From: CAIXSC01 sp046349915
Lineage (GTDB): Bacteria > Planctomycetota > Planctomycetia > Pirellulales > Pirellulaceae
Reading direction: 5' to 3'
DNA length: 64,000 bases
NCBI GenBank assembly: GCA_046349915.1
Contig: JAXMBL010000003.1
Location: forward strand, 62,001-126,000
Below are positions 1-8,387 of this stretch, piece after piece (within the stretch, counting starts at the first letter, position 1; each line of letters begins with the position of its first letter). The notes beneath the pieces are model-generated. The model was given only the letters and a program-made list of their open reading frames with translations. It made no database searches and was not told the origin of the DNA. The translations under genes were made by a program, and so were the position numbers.

Positions 1-12
1 CCAGTACTGTTC

Positions 13-1281
13 GGCGACGATTACCGAGCTGCAACTGAAGTTGGAACAACTCGCGGCGGACAACGCCCTTCTCAAACGGGAACTCTTTGGCTCGCGCCGC
101 GAGAGATTCATCGACGACTCGCCGCCGAACTCGCCCGCCGCCGAGCCTCCCACCGACCCGTCTAACGCCGCCGCGACAGTACAGTCGCCACCGCAGCAGC
201 AGGAGGAGAAGAAGAAGAAGCGAACGAGTCGTGGTCGCCGGCGACGCAAGTTTCCCGAGTGCATGCCGCGAGAGCAGCGGCACATCTACCTCAAGCCCGA
301 GGAGAACGCAGCACGCAATGGCGTTGGATGCGAGAAGTGTCGCAGGGCGTCACACGGCTGGTTGATCTGATGTGGCATCGCATCCGACAGTCCACGGTTC
401 TCCATGTGGACGAAACCTACGTACAGGAATTGTGTGATGAGGGCCAAACGCTCACGGGCTACCTCTGGGTCGGGGTGGGCGACGCGCGGCATCCCTACGA
501 CTGTTTTGCCTACACCTCGAGTCGCAGCTGCGTCGGTCCCGAAGCGTTTCTCCAGGGATTTCAAGGGTACTTGGTTGCCGACGCCTATATCGCTTACGAA
601 CGGATCGGCAAGCTCTGGCCCGGAGTCTTGAAAGCCACGTGCTGGATTCACGCGCGTCGTGGCTTTGAAGCTTGTCACAAGCAAGGCCCGACCACGCTCA
701 CGAAACGGGCCATGCGCTACTTCCAACAACTCTTCGACATCGAGGATCGTTATCGAGCGGCCGACTCGGCGCTGCGACTCTCCGCTCGACAGGAACAATC
801 GAAACCGATCGTGGAAGAGTTCCACCGTTGGCTGGAAGAGACGCGGCAGACTAGATTGCCCAAGGACAAGTTATTGGGCGCGATTAACTACTTGCTGGAC
901 CGCTGGCCTTCCTTCTTGCGTTTCTTAGAATCAGGCGATGTTCCGCTGGACAATAACGCCGCTGAAAGAGCACTCAAATTTCCGATTCTGGGACGCAAGG
1001 CTTGGCTCTTCTTGGGGCGTGCCGCGGCGGGCCATACGGCGGCGAAGTTGTTCACGCTGACTAAGACCTGCAACCGATTGCACATCGATCCGTTCGCGTA
1101 CCTGCAAGACGTCTATGCTCGCTTACCAACTACGACAGACGACGAACTGGAGTCGTTGTTGCCCGACCATTGGATCACCGAGCACCCTCAACATCTTCTT
1201 CCCCAACGCGTGCAGGAAGCCCACGATCGCGCGCTGCGCGCTCGCGAAAAACGCGAGGAGCGTCGACGTCGCGCCGCGTGA
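13..1281 (+). pseudogene. tnpC: IS66-family transposase TnpC, truncated and internally deleted
   Basis: Remnant of the IS66 DDE transposase. The 5' end is missing. Comparison with copy 3 shows an internal deletion of about 290 bp near 305, joining the LYLKPEE region directly to the QWRWMRE region and losing the frame. The first part is read in the frame of base 41, the rest in the frame of base 259. The C-terminal part keeps the HVDETYVQEL block with a catalytic Asp, the DNNAAERALK block with the catalytic Glu, and ends RRRRAA. An open reading frame that begins at 259 starts in the wrong frame and is not a real start. Non-functional unless the deletion is an assembly error. Confidence 0.85.
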
Positions 1282-1311
1282 TTCCCGTAACGCCCACTGG
1301 AATCCTCTACC

Positions 1312-1596
1312 ATGACGCAACGTTCTGACATCCGTGTGCAACTGCTTCCTCATGAACGCGCCGTGCTGCGGAAGTGGAACGCCACTCCCGATGTTCAGGA
1401 TCAACTCGAGGCACTTGCGCCAGACGTTGAAGTCGCGACGATCAAGCTGACGCGAGTCGATCTGGATTGGCTGATCGGCGATCTGAACCACGCCATCGTC
1501 AAGCTCGATTGCGACGATGAGGACGCGCACGACCTCTGCGAGCGACTTGAGTTCATCCTGGAGTCCGGCAAGGGCTCTCTCAGAGCGTGGTACTGA
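1312..1596 (+). CDS. IS66-A accessory protein, unknown function (94 aa)
   Basis: Small acidic protein encoded 30 bp downstream of tnpC and inside the terminal repeat, so it belongs to the element. It begins MTQRSDIRVQLL and ends KGSLRAWY. No signal peptide, membrane segment or known motif is visible. An identical protein is encoded at 15851-16135; the two genes differ at two synonymous third positions that I can see. The third copy (10668-10953) is frameshifted. The usual IS66 set is tnpA, tnpB and tnpC, so this is an extra gene. Its position after tnpC suggests co-transcription. The function is unknown to me. Confidence 0.7.
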   Translation: MTQRSDIRVQLLPHERAVLRKWNATPDVQDQLEALAPDVEVATIKLTRVDLDWLIGDLNHAIVKLDCDDEDAHDLCERLEFILESGKGSLRAWY

Positions 1597-1646
1597 CGCC
1601 GTCCGCCCGTAGCCGACTCCACCTACGTCGCGGATGCAACGCTCAC

Positions 1647-1947
1647 CGGAAAGCAGCACCTGCAACTCATGCGCGGCCAACAACGTTGCGCGCTGATCCG
1701 TGGCAGAGGGCCACCAGCGAAACCGTCCTTCCGAAAGCCGCTTCTGGCAAAGCCAGAAGCCTTGACCGTCGTAAGCCAACGCCTTGAGCGTCGTGCCGCG
1801 CCGGTTGCGAAAGACGAACACCGTACCGCGAAACGGGTCTTCGCCCAACGCCGCGCGGCACAGCGCGGCCAAGCCGTCGATGCCATTGCGAAAGTCAACC
1901 GGTTCCACGCATACCAAGATGCGAGTCTGCGCCGTGACCTGGAGCAT
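1647..1947 (-). pseudogene. tnpB: IS66-B TnpB, interrupted by IS66-A
   Basis: TnpB is the short IS66 accessory protein of unclear biochemical role. The start ATG (1947) overlaps the tnpA stop by one base (TGATG), which indicates translational coupling. The protein begins MLQVTAQTRILVCVEPVDFR and continues through FRNRRGTTLKALAYDGQGFW. It is cut after HELQVLLS, about 15-20 residues short of the usual TnpB end, by the IS66-A terminal repeat. Reading through the junction gives an artificial fusion with antisense IS66-A sequence. Confidence 0.8.
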
Positions 1948-2402
1948 CAGCGTGCCTCCCACAGTTGGCGGATAATCGGTGCGATCAGTGCGGCGTCGGC
2001 GACGGGTATCCGCAGACGTAACCGATGGCCGGAAACATGATCCAACTCGATCACACATTCCCCGCCTCGGCGCTGGCCATTCCCGGGGCTTTTGCTGAAG
2101 CCGCTCGTCGGCTCCACAGAACGAGGCAATTCGATGAATCGAGGCGCTCGCTCCGGGAGAGTCCGTGGCGCCGAGTCCACGCGATCAGCGGCCAAGCGGC
2201 ATTGCTTCTGCAACTCGTAGTAACCGACTCGGACCACCCCCGCCACGCGACTCACGCCATAGCGTCCGGCCAGCTCGATGGCGAGTTGCCACAGCTCGTG
2301 GGGAATCCGAGCCCCACGGACGCGTCCGCGCCGCCACCGCGCAAAACGCTCGCCCGCCACTGTTAGTTCCGCCGCCACCGCCCGCCGACCACGCCCCGCC
2401 AT
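1947..2402 (-). CDS. tnpA: IS66-B TnpA-like protein
   Basis: The 151-residue first protein of IS66-B begins MAGRGRRAVAAEL. It has an HTH-like helical region around IELAGRYGVSRVAGVVRV, as expected for the DNA-binding TnpA of IS66 elements. It ends IIRQLWEAR, with the stop overlapping the tnpB start. Compared with the copy at 9862-10317, one extra G and one missing G, both near 2070-2095, change a stretch of about 16 residues but restore the frame. The copy at 9862 probably has the ancestral sequence there. Confidence 0.75.
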   Translation of the reverse strand: MAGRGRRAVAAELTVAGERFARWRRGRVRGARIPHELWQLAIELAGRYGVSRVAGVVRVGYYELQKQCRLAADRVDSAPRTLPERAPRFIELPRSVEPTSGFSKSPGNGQRRGGECVIELDHVSGHRLRLRIPVADAALIAPIIRQLWEAR

Positions 2403-2488
2403 TGCTCTGCCCTCCGAGTCCCTTGAACCCAGTTGGCAACCCTAGCAATTGGGGCAAGACAGATCACGCAGGCTTGCCGAAAGGACAC

Positions 2489-2707
2489 GCTTGGTCATGG
2501 AGATTCTCCTGCGGTGGAAATTGATAGGTGCCCTTCTGAAGTTGCTGATACCAGATGCAATAGCCGACTTGTCCCCAGTACAGAATCTTGACTCGATCGC
2601 GACGTCGATTGAAGAACACAAACAAACTTCCCGAGAGCGGATCTTGTCCCATGGCGGACTCGATGATGGCCACTAAACTGTCGAAGCTCTTCTTCATGTC
2701 AACGGTC
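2489..2707 (-). pseudogene. tnpB: IS66-A TnpB fragment
   Basis: Internal piece of IS66-A tnpB, nearly identical to 13719-14078. It covers VDMKKSFDSLVAIIESAMGQ to QENLHDQA. The 3' side is cut by the IS66-B end at 2488, after which eight foreign residues precede a stop. The 5' side is cut at 2707 by the DDE-transposase remnant. It shows that IS66-B itself landed inside an IS66-A copy. Confidence 0.85.
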
Positions 2708-3420
2708 ACTCGCGGCGCCGTTGGCCATGGCCGTGGTGCGCAAACTTGACCCTGTTCCCACGGGGCGGATCATCCTGGCGGGTGATGACGCGCCGACGCG
2801 GCGATACGGCAAATACGTGGAAGGCGTCGGCGTGCACCACAATCCGACGCCAGGGAGGGCCGATGGTGAATGGTTGTACGGTCACAACTGGGTTACGTTG
2901 TGCGTCCTGGGCAAGCATCCCCTCTGGGGAGTTCTGGCGTTGCCGTTGCGCTCCTTGCTTTATGTTCGCGAGCAGGATGTTCCGCCGCTCCAGCAGAAAT
3001 ACGGCTGGGAATTCCGCACGAAACACGAACTGCTGGTGCGCCTGATGGAATGGTTCGCGGGGATCGTGCGAGGAATGAAACTTGAATGCGCTATCTAGTT
3101 GGAAGTGGATGGCGCTTACGCGGCTCGTCCCGTCTTGCAACCTCTGGTTGCACAGGGAGTCGTGATCTTCAGTCGCCTGCGCACGGACGCCGTTATTTAC
3201 GACCTACCCCAGCCACCCAAGCCTGGCCAACGAGGTCGCCCTCGCATCTATGGCGCCGAGCGCATTAGTTTGGCCAAGCGAGCCGCGCACCAGCGCGGGT
3301 GGCAGGCGATCACCTATGCCTGTCGAGGCGTCGAGGCAACCCGCCAGCATTGGTCGTTCCTCGCGAGTTGCGCCATGACGGGCGGGGTGACTCATGCTAG
3401 GATTTCGCCTAGCGTGCAGC
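2708..3420 (+). pseudogene. DDE transposase remnant (IS701/DDE_5-like)
   Basis: Central part of a DDE-superfamily transposase unrelated to IS66. One frame holds a first catalytic-Asp block (IILAGDDAPTRRYG), the family block VGVHHNPTPG, and a second Asp block (FSRLRTDAVIYDLP). An in-frame TAG at 3096-3098 splits it. The N-terminus is missing at the IS66-A tnpB junction and the C-terminus degenerates near 3400. Assignment to the DDE_5/IS701-type group rests on recalled motifs, so the exact IS family is uncertain. Non-functional. Confidence 0.7.
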
Positions 3421-3421
3421 T

Positions 3422-3595
3422 ATGGTAGTTGGCTATGCCGACGAGGCGCAGGGCTGGATCAACACGGACGCCGAAAGCCCGGAGAGTTACGTGCAATATG
3501 CTCGAACTTGGTCGGCCCAAATAGTGGGCGGCTGTTGTGGCATCACACCGGAGATTGTTCGCAGGCTAAGAGTTGGAAGAAACGACACGACCTGA
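3422..3595 (+). pseudogene. Homocysteine S-methyltransferase, C-terminal remnant (57 aa)
   Basis: A short reading frame encodes the tail of a homocysteine S-methyltransferase-family protein. It contains GYADEAQGWINTDAESP, SYVQYARTW and the zinc-binding signature IVGGCCGITPEIVRRL, whose paired cysteines bind the catalytic zinc in this family. An in-frame TAG lies 15 bp before its first ATG, so nothing upstream belongs to it. Family members are usually about 300 residues, so roughly 80 percent is gone. It records host-type sequence trapped between transposase debris and the next gene. Confidence 0.75.
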
Positions 3596-3663
3596 AACAA
3601 AGCCAAGTCGCTGCTGAGCTGGTCTTTCGGCGACCAAATATAATTCATGACGAGAATCACACG

Positions 3664-5962
3664 ATGACTACACGACACTGGATGCTTCAACTCGTCAGCC
3701 TTTTGTCTCTCTGCCACACCCCGCCATCGCACGCGCAGGTCGATTACGGCAAGGATAGCCCGTGGGATCAACGGGCGGAATTGGGACCGGACGCGATCGT
3801 GCCCGGCTGGTTCTACAACCTCGGCATCACCGGGTTGCGGGCACAATTGGTGGCCGACGAACCGAAGGTCTTGTTGATCAAGTACGTCTTCCCCAAGTCA
3901 CCTGCGGACGGCCAGGTCAGAACCGGCGACCTTATCGTCGGCGCGGGCGGAAGGATGTTCCGAGAGAATCACCGCAACGGATATGGTGAGAAAGTGTTCG
4001 GGGCTGACGGGCCGATCTCGGAACTCGCTCAGGTGCTCGAAGAGTGTCAGAGCGCCGATGGCAAAGGAAAGCTTACGCTCACGCTCCGGCGCGGCATGGA
4101 AATCGTCGAAGTGAGCCTTGATGTCGGAACCAAGTACGGAACCTTTGCACCAACCTTCCCGCACAAGTGCCAAAAGTCGGACCTGATACTCGCCGAGCTT
4201 CTTCAGTACCTTGTAGACCATCAGCGGAAGGATGGCTCCTTTGGCGACCCAGTGCATGACACGTTCGCGCCGCTGGCCTTGCTCGCCAGTGGCGAAGCAA
4301 AGTACCGGTCGGCCGTAGAGCGCAATGTGAAGTATCACTGCGGAGTGACCAAGGCGAAAGACTTGTCGCTGATCAACTGGAGCTACATGAGCGCGGCCAT
4401 CGTGATCAGCGAATACCATCTGGCGACCGGCGACAAAACAGTATTGCCGGACCTTCAGAAGGTCCACGATCTCATGGCGAAGAGCCAATACCTCCACATG
4501 TCGCAGATCAATCCGAAAGCTAAGAAATCTCATCCGGATTCGTTCCCGAAAGGGCCCAGGGATTCGCACGGCGGCTGGGGGCACAACCCCGGCTTTGAAG
4601 GGTACGGCCCGATTGCCATGCTCACCGGCCAAGGGGCGCTGGCGTATTCGCTCATGCACCGGTGCGGGATCAAAATCGATCGCAAGAATCACGATGCCGC
4701 GTTCGACTTCCTCAAACGGGGAACGGGGGAGAACGGCTATGTCTGGTATGGCGACCAGAAGGGCGGAGGTCCGAACAACTGGGCCGACATGGGCAGAACC
4801 GGTGCTGCGGGCATCGCTAACTTTCTCAGCCCTTACGACGGCAACGCCTATCGGGAGCGAGCGCTGTCGCACGCTAGAGTGATCGGCGCGCACCCGCAGA
4901 GCTTTCCCGACACTCACGGTTCGCCGATGATGGGCATGGCCTACGCGGCGCTCGCCGCGAGCGTCGATGCCGACAGCTTCCGCAAACTCATGGACAACAA
5001 CCGCTGGTGGTTCACGATGGCCCACTGCACCGATGGCAGTTTTTACTATCAACCGAATCGTGATAACTCCTACTACGGCTCCGACTCTCGGACGCTTGCC
5101 TCCTCCGTGACGGCGTTCATCCTGACAATCTCCAAACGCGGCTTGGTGATGACAGGTAAGGAAGGGAACGCAGTTACCAAATCGGCTCACAAGCCCGGCA
5201 CACAGTCCAAGCCACTCAAGGTGTTCATCCTCGCCGGCCAGTCGAACATGCAGGGGCACGCAAGTGTCACCACGTTCGACTCGATGGCCGACGCCCCGAA
5301 GACGGCCCTGCTCTTGAAGGAGATGCGCGACAATGACGGCAAGCGATTCCGCAACATCACGCTGCCAGCCGGGATGGAGAATTGGCACACGCCCGACTTC
5401 GATGACAGCAAATGGACATCCGGCAAGGCCCCCATTGGAAAAGGCGTCTGGAAACACAGCGGAATCACTCTGGACAGATTACCCTCTAAGTGGGGGGGGC
5501 GAATTCCTGGTGATGCGTTCCACTTTTGAAGTCGAAGACCTCAACTGCGAGTCATAACGCATCGTGATATTGGCGAGACAAGGATTCCATGTTTATTTGA
5601 ACGGAAAAACATACACACCTACATCTGGTGGCGGAATAAGCCACAATACGGGGCCATCGTCCTTGGAGCAGATCAAATAGAGCATTTGAAGAAGGGGAAA
5701 AAACGTATTGGCGGTATATGCCAACGACCAATATGACCTTGAGTACCCAGAACGTTATGCCGCGGTCGATGTGTGGATCGAGGGCACCACCAAAGCCGAC
5801 CAGCAGAAGCTTGATCTCGCCTTGGAGGAAGTCCTTTCGCCCAAAGACCGGGAGGCCCTCAAAGGCGGTTCCAATGGCGGCTGCCACTATTTTGGCAAAG
5901 CGAAGATCTTTGCCCAGATGGGCAAGGCATTTGCGGAGGCCTTGCTGCCCTTGCAGAAATAG
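3664..5962 (+). pseudogene. DUF6288 / SASA-type esterase-like multidomain protein, frameshifted
   Basis: Predicted secreted protein of about 760 residues. The chosen ATG at 3664 is followed by a signal peptide (MTTRHWMLQLVSLLSLCHT, cleavage near SHA). Next come a PDZ-like region (IKYVFPKSPADGQVRTGD) and an alpha-toroid of the prenyltransferase/DUF6288 type (HQRKDGSFGD, GGWGHNPGFEGYGP). Then comes the start of a sialate-O-acetylesterase-like (SASA) domain (KVFILAGQSNMQGH, with the serine nucleophile block GQSN) and a C-terminal part. The frame breaks three times at homopolymers: one extra G in the G8 run at 5492-5499, one missing A near 5613-5617, and one extra A near 5698-5703. There is also a TAA at about 5555. 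The last frame ends ALLPLQK at 5962. This is either a true pseudogene or homopolymer error. Confidence 0.7.
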
Positions 5963-6098
5963 ACAAGAAGATTTGATCCGTCGTGTGCAGGACTCCTTGT
6001 CTTAGGTAAGATGACCTTGTCGTGCAGTGCAACACGCAGCTTCACGTTGAAGTTACGATGGTTCATGAAGCCAGGAACGAAAAGAGGTTGACAGCAAT

Positions 6099-8387
6099 AT
6101 GAACACGCCTGCTCTTCGTTTTGCGATGGCCTTGACTGCCATCTTGGTGTGTTCGCCGAACTTACCTTTCGCTCAGTCCGATCAGAAATCGAATCCCAGT
6201 TTGGCGGACAAAAAGACCTTCGACGATACCGTCTCTCCTTTCTTGAGTAAGTACTGCACCGCCTGTCACAGCCGGAACAGTAATGAGACAGATGTCGTTT
6301 TATCCGGCCTCAGTTCTAATCTAGCATCCGGCGATGACATGGAGCTCTGGAAGACCGTACTCCGGCAACTGCACTTGGAAGAGATGCCACCGACCGAGAG
6401 TAAGCAACCCGAGCAATTTGAAAAAGACGCCGTGATGGTATGGATCAATGCAGAATTGAAAAAATCGGGGAACGTGTCTGACATCTATGCGAAATTGGAG
6501 ACTCCGAGCTTCGGAAATTATGTAAACCATGAAAAGCTTTTCAGTGGGGAGATTACTACGGAGTCCTTTTCACCGGCACGGCTATGGAGAACAAGTCCCG
6601 GAGTTTTCGAAAATGTGAAATCTAGCTACGGACCGGGAGCCAAGGATTTTAGGCAGCCTTTTCCGCTGGAAGATAAAGGTGGCATCAAAGACTATGCCAA
6701 CCTCCTATTTGCGGATTCAGCAGTTGTGAGTGTTCTGTTGAGCAATGCGGCATGTGCCGCAGATGAACTCATCAAACATTCGCGCATCGCTTCATCAGAC
6801 TCAAGTCCCAGTGATGAAATGTTGGCTTTGGACATTAGCGAACATTTCAGGAAGGTTGTCTATCGAGAGCCCCGGAAAGATGAGATTAGTAATTATGCGG
6901 AGCTATTCAGAAAGACCGCCAAAGAGAGCAGTAATGCTGAGTCCATGCGGTTGGTTTTGATGGCCGTAATGTTACATCACGAATCCGTGTACAGAGTTGA
7001 GATTGGTCTAGGTAAAGAAGATTCACACGGGCGTCGGATGTTGTCCGGCACTGAAATAGCATTTGCCATTGCTTTTGCCCTAACGGATCGCCGGCCCGAT
7101 GCAGCACTTCTTCAGGCAGCCGAAGCGGGGAAGCTCAACAGCAGCGCGGATGTGCGGGTCCAGGTTGCACGCATGCTTCAAGATGACGCAATTGACAAAC
7201 CAAGGATTCTACGTTTCTTCCAAGAGTTTTTTGGCTACACCCAAGCCCATAAGGTTTTCAAGGACGAAAATCGCTCTGGTGGATTTGCCTACTACGGCGA
7301 GAATTATCCTGCAATGTACGAAAAGGATGCTGATTTTTTCGTCATGAGTATTCTGGAGAAAGACAAGGATGTCTTTAGGCAACTGTTGACGTCAGACGAG
7401 TACTACATCATCAATAGAGCTACATTTCGCAACACAGTCTACGATTTTTACAAGAAGAACCAACGGCAACTGGATGCAGGGGAATATCCAGAAGCCAAGC
7501 AGAAGGAACTCTTGCAGAGACTGAACTTGAGAGGCTGGCATGAACTGAACGTAAAATACAACTTGCACAATTTTAATAAAGGATTTAATGGCAGTCTCGC
7601 TGCGATAAAAAAAATTGTGGAGGAACAGTATAGTTGGATGGCAACCAAAGACGAAAATGTACTCCTGCATCGCATGCAAGCTTTGTATGCGAAATACCCG
7701 ATGGTTTACGACCTCAGAGATGAGGAGCAGGATTTCCTGTTGCCACAGCCTTATAAGAGACCGAACCGTGCTGGGATGTTGACACATCCTGCCTGGCTGA
7801 TCGCGCACTCTTTGAATGCTAGCACGGACCCCATTCGGCGAGGCAAATGGGTGAGGGAGCATTTACTGGGAGGCGTGATACCTGATATTCCTATCACAGT
7901 GGATGCATCTATTCCGGAAGACCATACCAAGACGTTAAGAGAAAGACTGCAAAAAACGGAGAGGGCCGAATGCTGGCGTTGCCACCAGAAGATGAATCCC
8001 CTTGGATATGCCTTCGAAATTTATGATGACTTCGGGCGGTATCGAACGGAGGAGAGCCTGGGAGCGAGAGATACCAAACCGGTCGACGCCAAAAGTAGAC
8101 TGGCCGACACAGGCGACAAGAATTTGGATGGCGAATTCAAGGATGCTTTGGAACTAATTCAGAGACTAGCCGAATCCGATAGAGTTCGTCAATGCATGAT
8201 CCGGCATGTATTTCGCTATTTTATGGGTAGAAATGAAATGCTTAGTGATTCAAAAACACTTATTTCCGCCGATCGGGCTTATCAGGAGAGTGGCGGTAGT
8301 TTTAAGGCACTCTTGATTTCCATCCTTTCGTCTGACTCGTTTCTTTACCGCAAAACACTTGAGCCAACTGCGAGCCACGCACCATGA
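6099..8387 (+). CDS. DUF1592/DUF1588/DUF1585 cytochrome-like protein
   Basis: A 762-residue predicted exported protein of the planctomycete cytochrome group. A signal peptide (MNTPALRFAMALTAILVCSP) is followed by a c-type haem motif CTACH near residue 55. The middle matches DUF1592-type sequence, and near residue 625 there is the DUF1588 block CWRCHQKMNPLGYAFE, a second possible haem site. The C-terminus (MIRHVFRYFMGRNE) is DUF1585-like. Its stop overlaps the next ATG by ATGA, so the two genes are coupled. Base composition is clearly more AT-rich than the surrounding chromosome, including A-runs near 7610, which suggests acquisition. The substrate is unknown; a role in extracellular redox or polysaccharide metabolism is inference from the family. 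Confidence 0.85.
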   Translation: MNTPALRFAMALTAILVCSPNLPFAQSDQKSNPSLADKKTFDDTVSPFLSKYCTACHSRNSNETDVVLSGLSSNLASGDDMELWKTVLRQLHLEEMPPTESKQPEQFEKDAVMVWINAELKKSGNVSDIYAKLETPSFGNYVNHEKLFSGEITTESFSPARLWRTSPGVFENVKSSYGPGAKDFRQPFPLEDKGGIKDYANLLFADSAVVSVLLSNAACAADELIKHSRIASSDSSPSDEMLALDISEHFRKVVYREPRKDEISNYAELFRKTAKESSNAESMRLVLMAVMLHHESVYRVEIGLGKEDSHGRRMLSGTEIAFAIAFALTDRRPDAALLQAAEAGKLNSSADVRVQVARMLQDDAIDKPRILRFFQEFFGYTQAHKVFKDENRSGGFAYYGENYPAMYEKDADFFVMSILEKDKDVFRQLLTSDEYYIINRATFRNTVYDFYKKNQRQLDAGEYPEAKQKELLQRLNLRGWHELNVKYNLHNFNKGFNGSLAAIKKIVEEQYSWMATKDENVLLHRMQALYAKYPMVYDLRDEEQDFLLPQPYKRPNRAGMLTHPAWLIAHSLNASTDPIRRGKWVREHLLGGVIPDIPITVDASIPEDHTKTLRERLQKTERAECWRCHQKMNPLGYAFEIYDDFGRYRTEESLGARDTKPVDAKSRLADTGDKNLDGEFKDALELIQRLAESDRVRQCMIRHVFRYFMGRNEMLSDSKTLISADRAYQESGGSFKALLISILSSDSFLYRKTLEPTASHAP

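Larger units (their letters stand above)
13..1646 (+). mobile_element. IS66-A element, copy 1 (5' truncated)
   Basis: This is the right-hand part of an IS66-family element. It matches copy 3 (13540-16185) from about base 13 onward, inside tnpC, so the left end, tnpA and tnpB are missing. The right terminal repeat is 1626-1646 and reads, on the minus strand, GTGAGCGTTGCATCCGCG then ACG. The next 8 bases (1647-1654, cggaaagc) are the reverse complement of the 8 bases just before copy 2 (10610-10617, gctttccg). Both copies therefore sit at the same point in IS66-B tnpB. Eight bases is the usual IS66 target duplication size. Confidence 0.85.
1647..2488 (-). mobile_element. IS66-B element, left fragment (tnpA and 5' tnpB)
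   Basis: Left part of a second IS66-type element, unrelated in sequence to IS66-A. Its outer end (2468-2488, minus strand) reads GTGTCCTTTCGGCAAGCC then TGC. It contains tnpA and the first part of tnpB, and is cut at 1647 by the right end of IS66-A copy 1. The element end abuts IS66-A tnpB sequence at 2489. The same arrangement recurs in mirror orientation at 9776-10617. Confidence 0.85.

Noticed and set aside
259..495. Start of the 340-residue ORF at 259 as a real transposase start
   Set aside because: The first 17 or so residues are out of frame; homology with copy 3 begins only after the deletion junction near 305.
1123..2058. 311-residue minus-strand ORF that looks like a long TnpB
   Set aside because: It joins the true TnpB start to antisense sequence of the IS66-A accessory gene and tnpC through the terminal repeat; an insertion artefact. 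The same applies to 10206-10766.
3898..5457. 519-residue minus-strand ORF
   Set aside because: Antisense of the DUF6288 gene; no recognisable motif, and the plus strand has clear domains.
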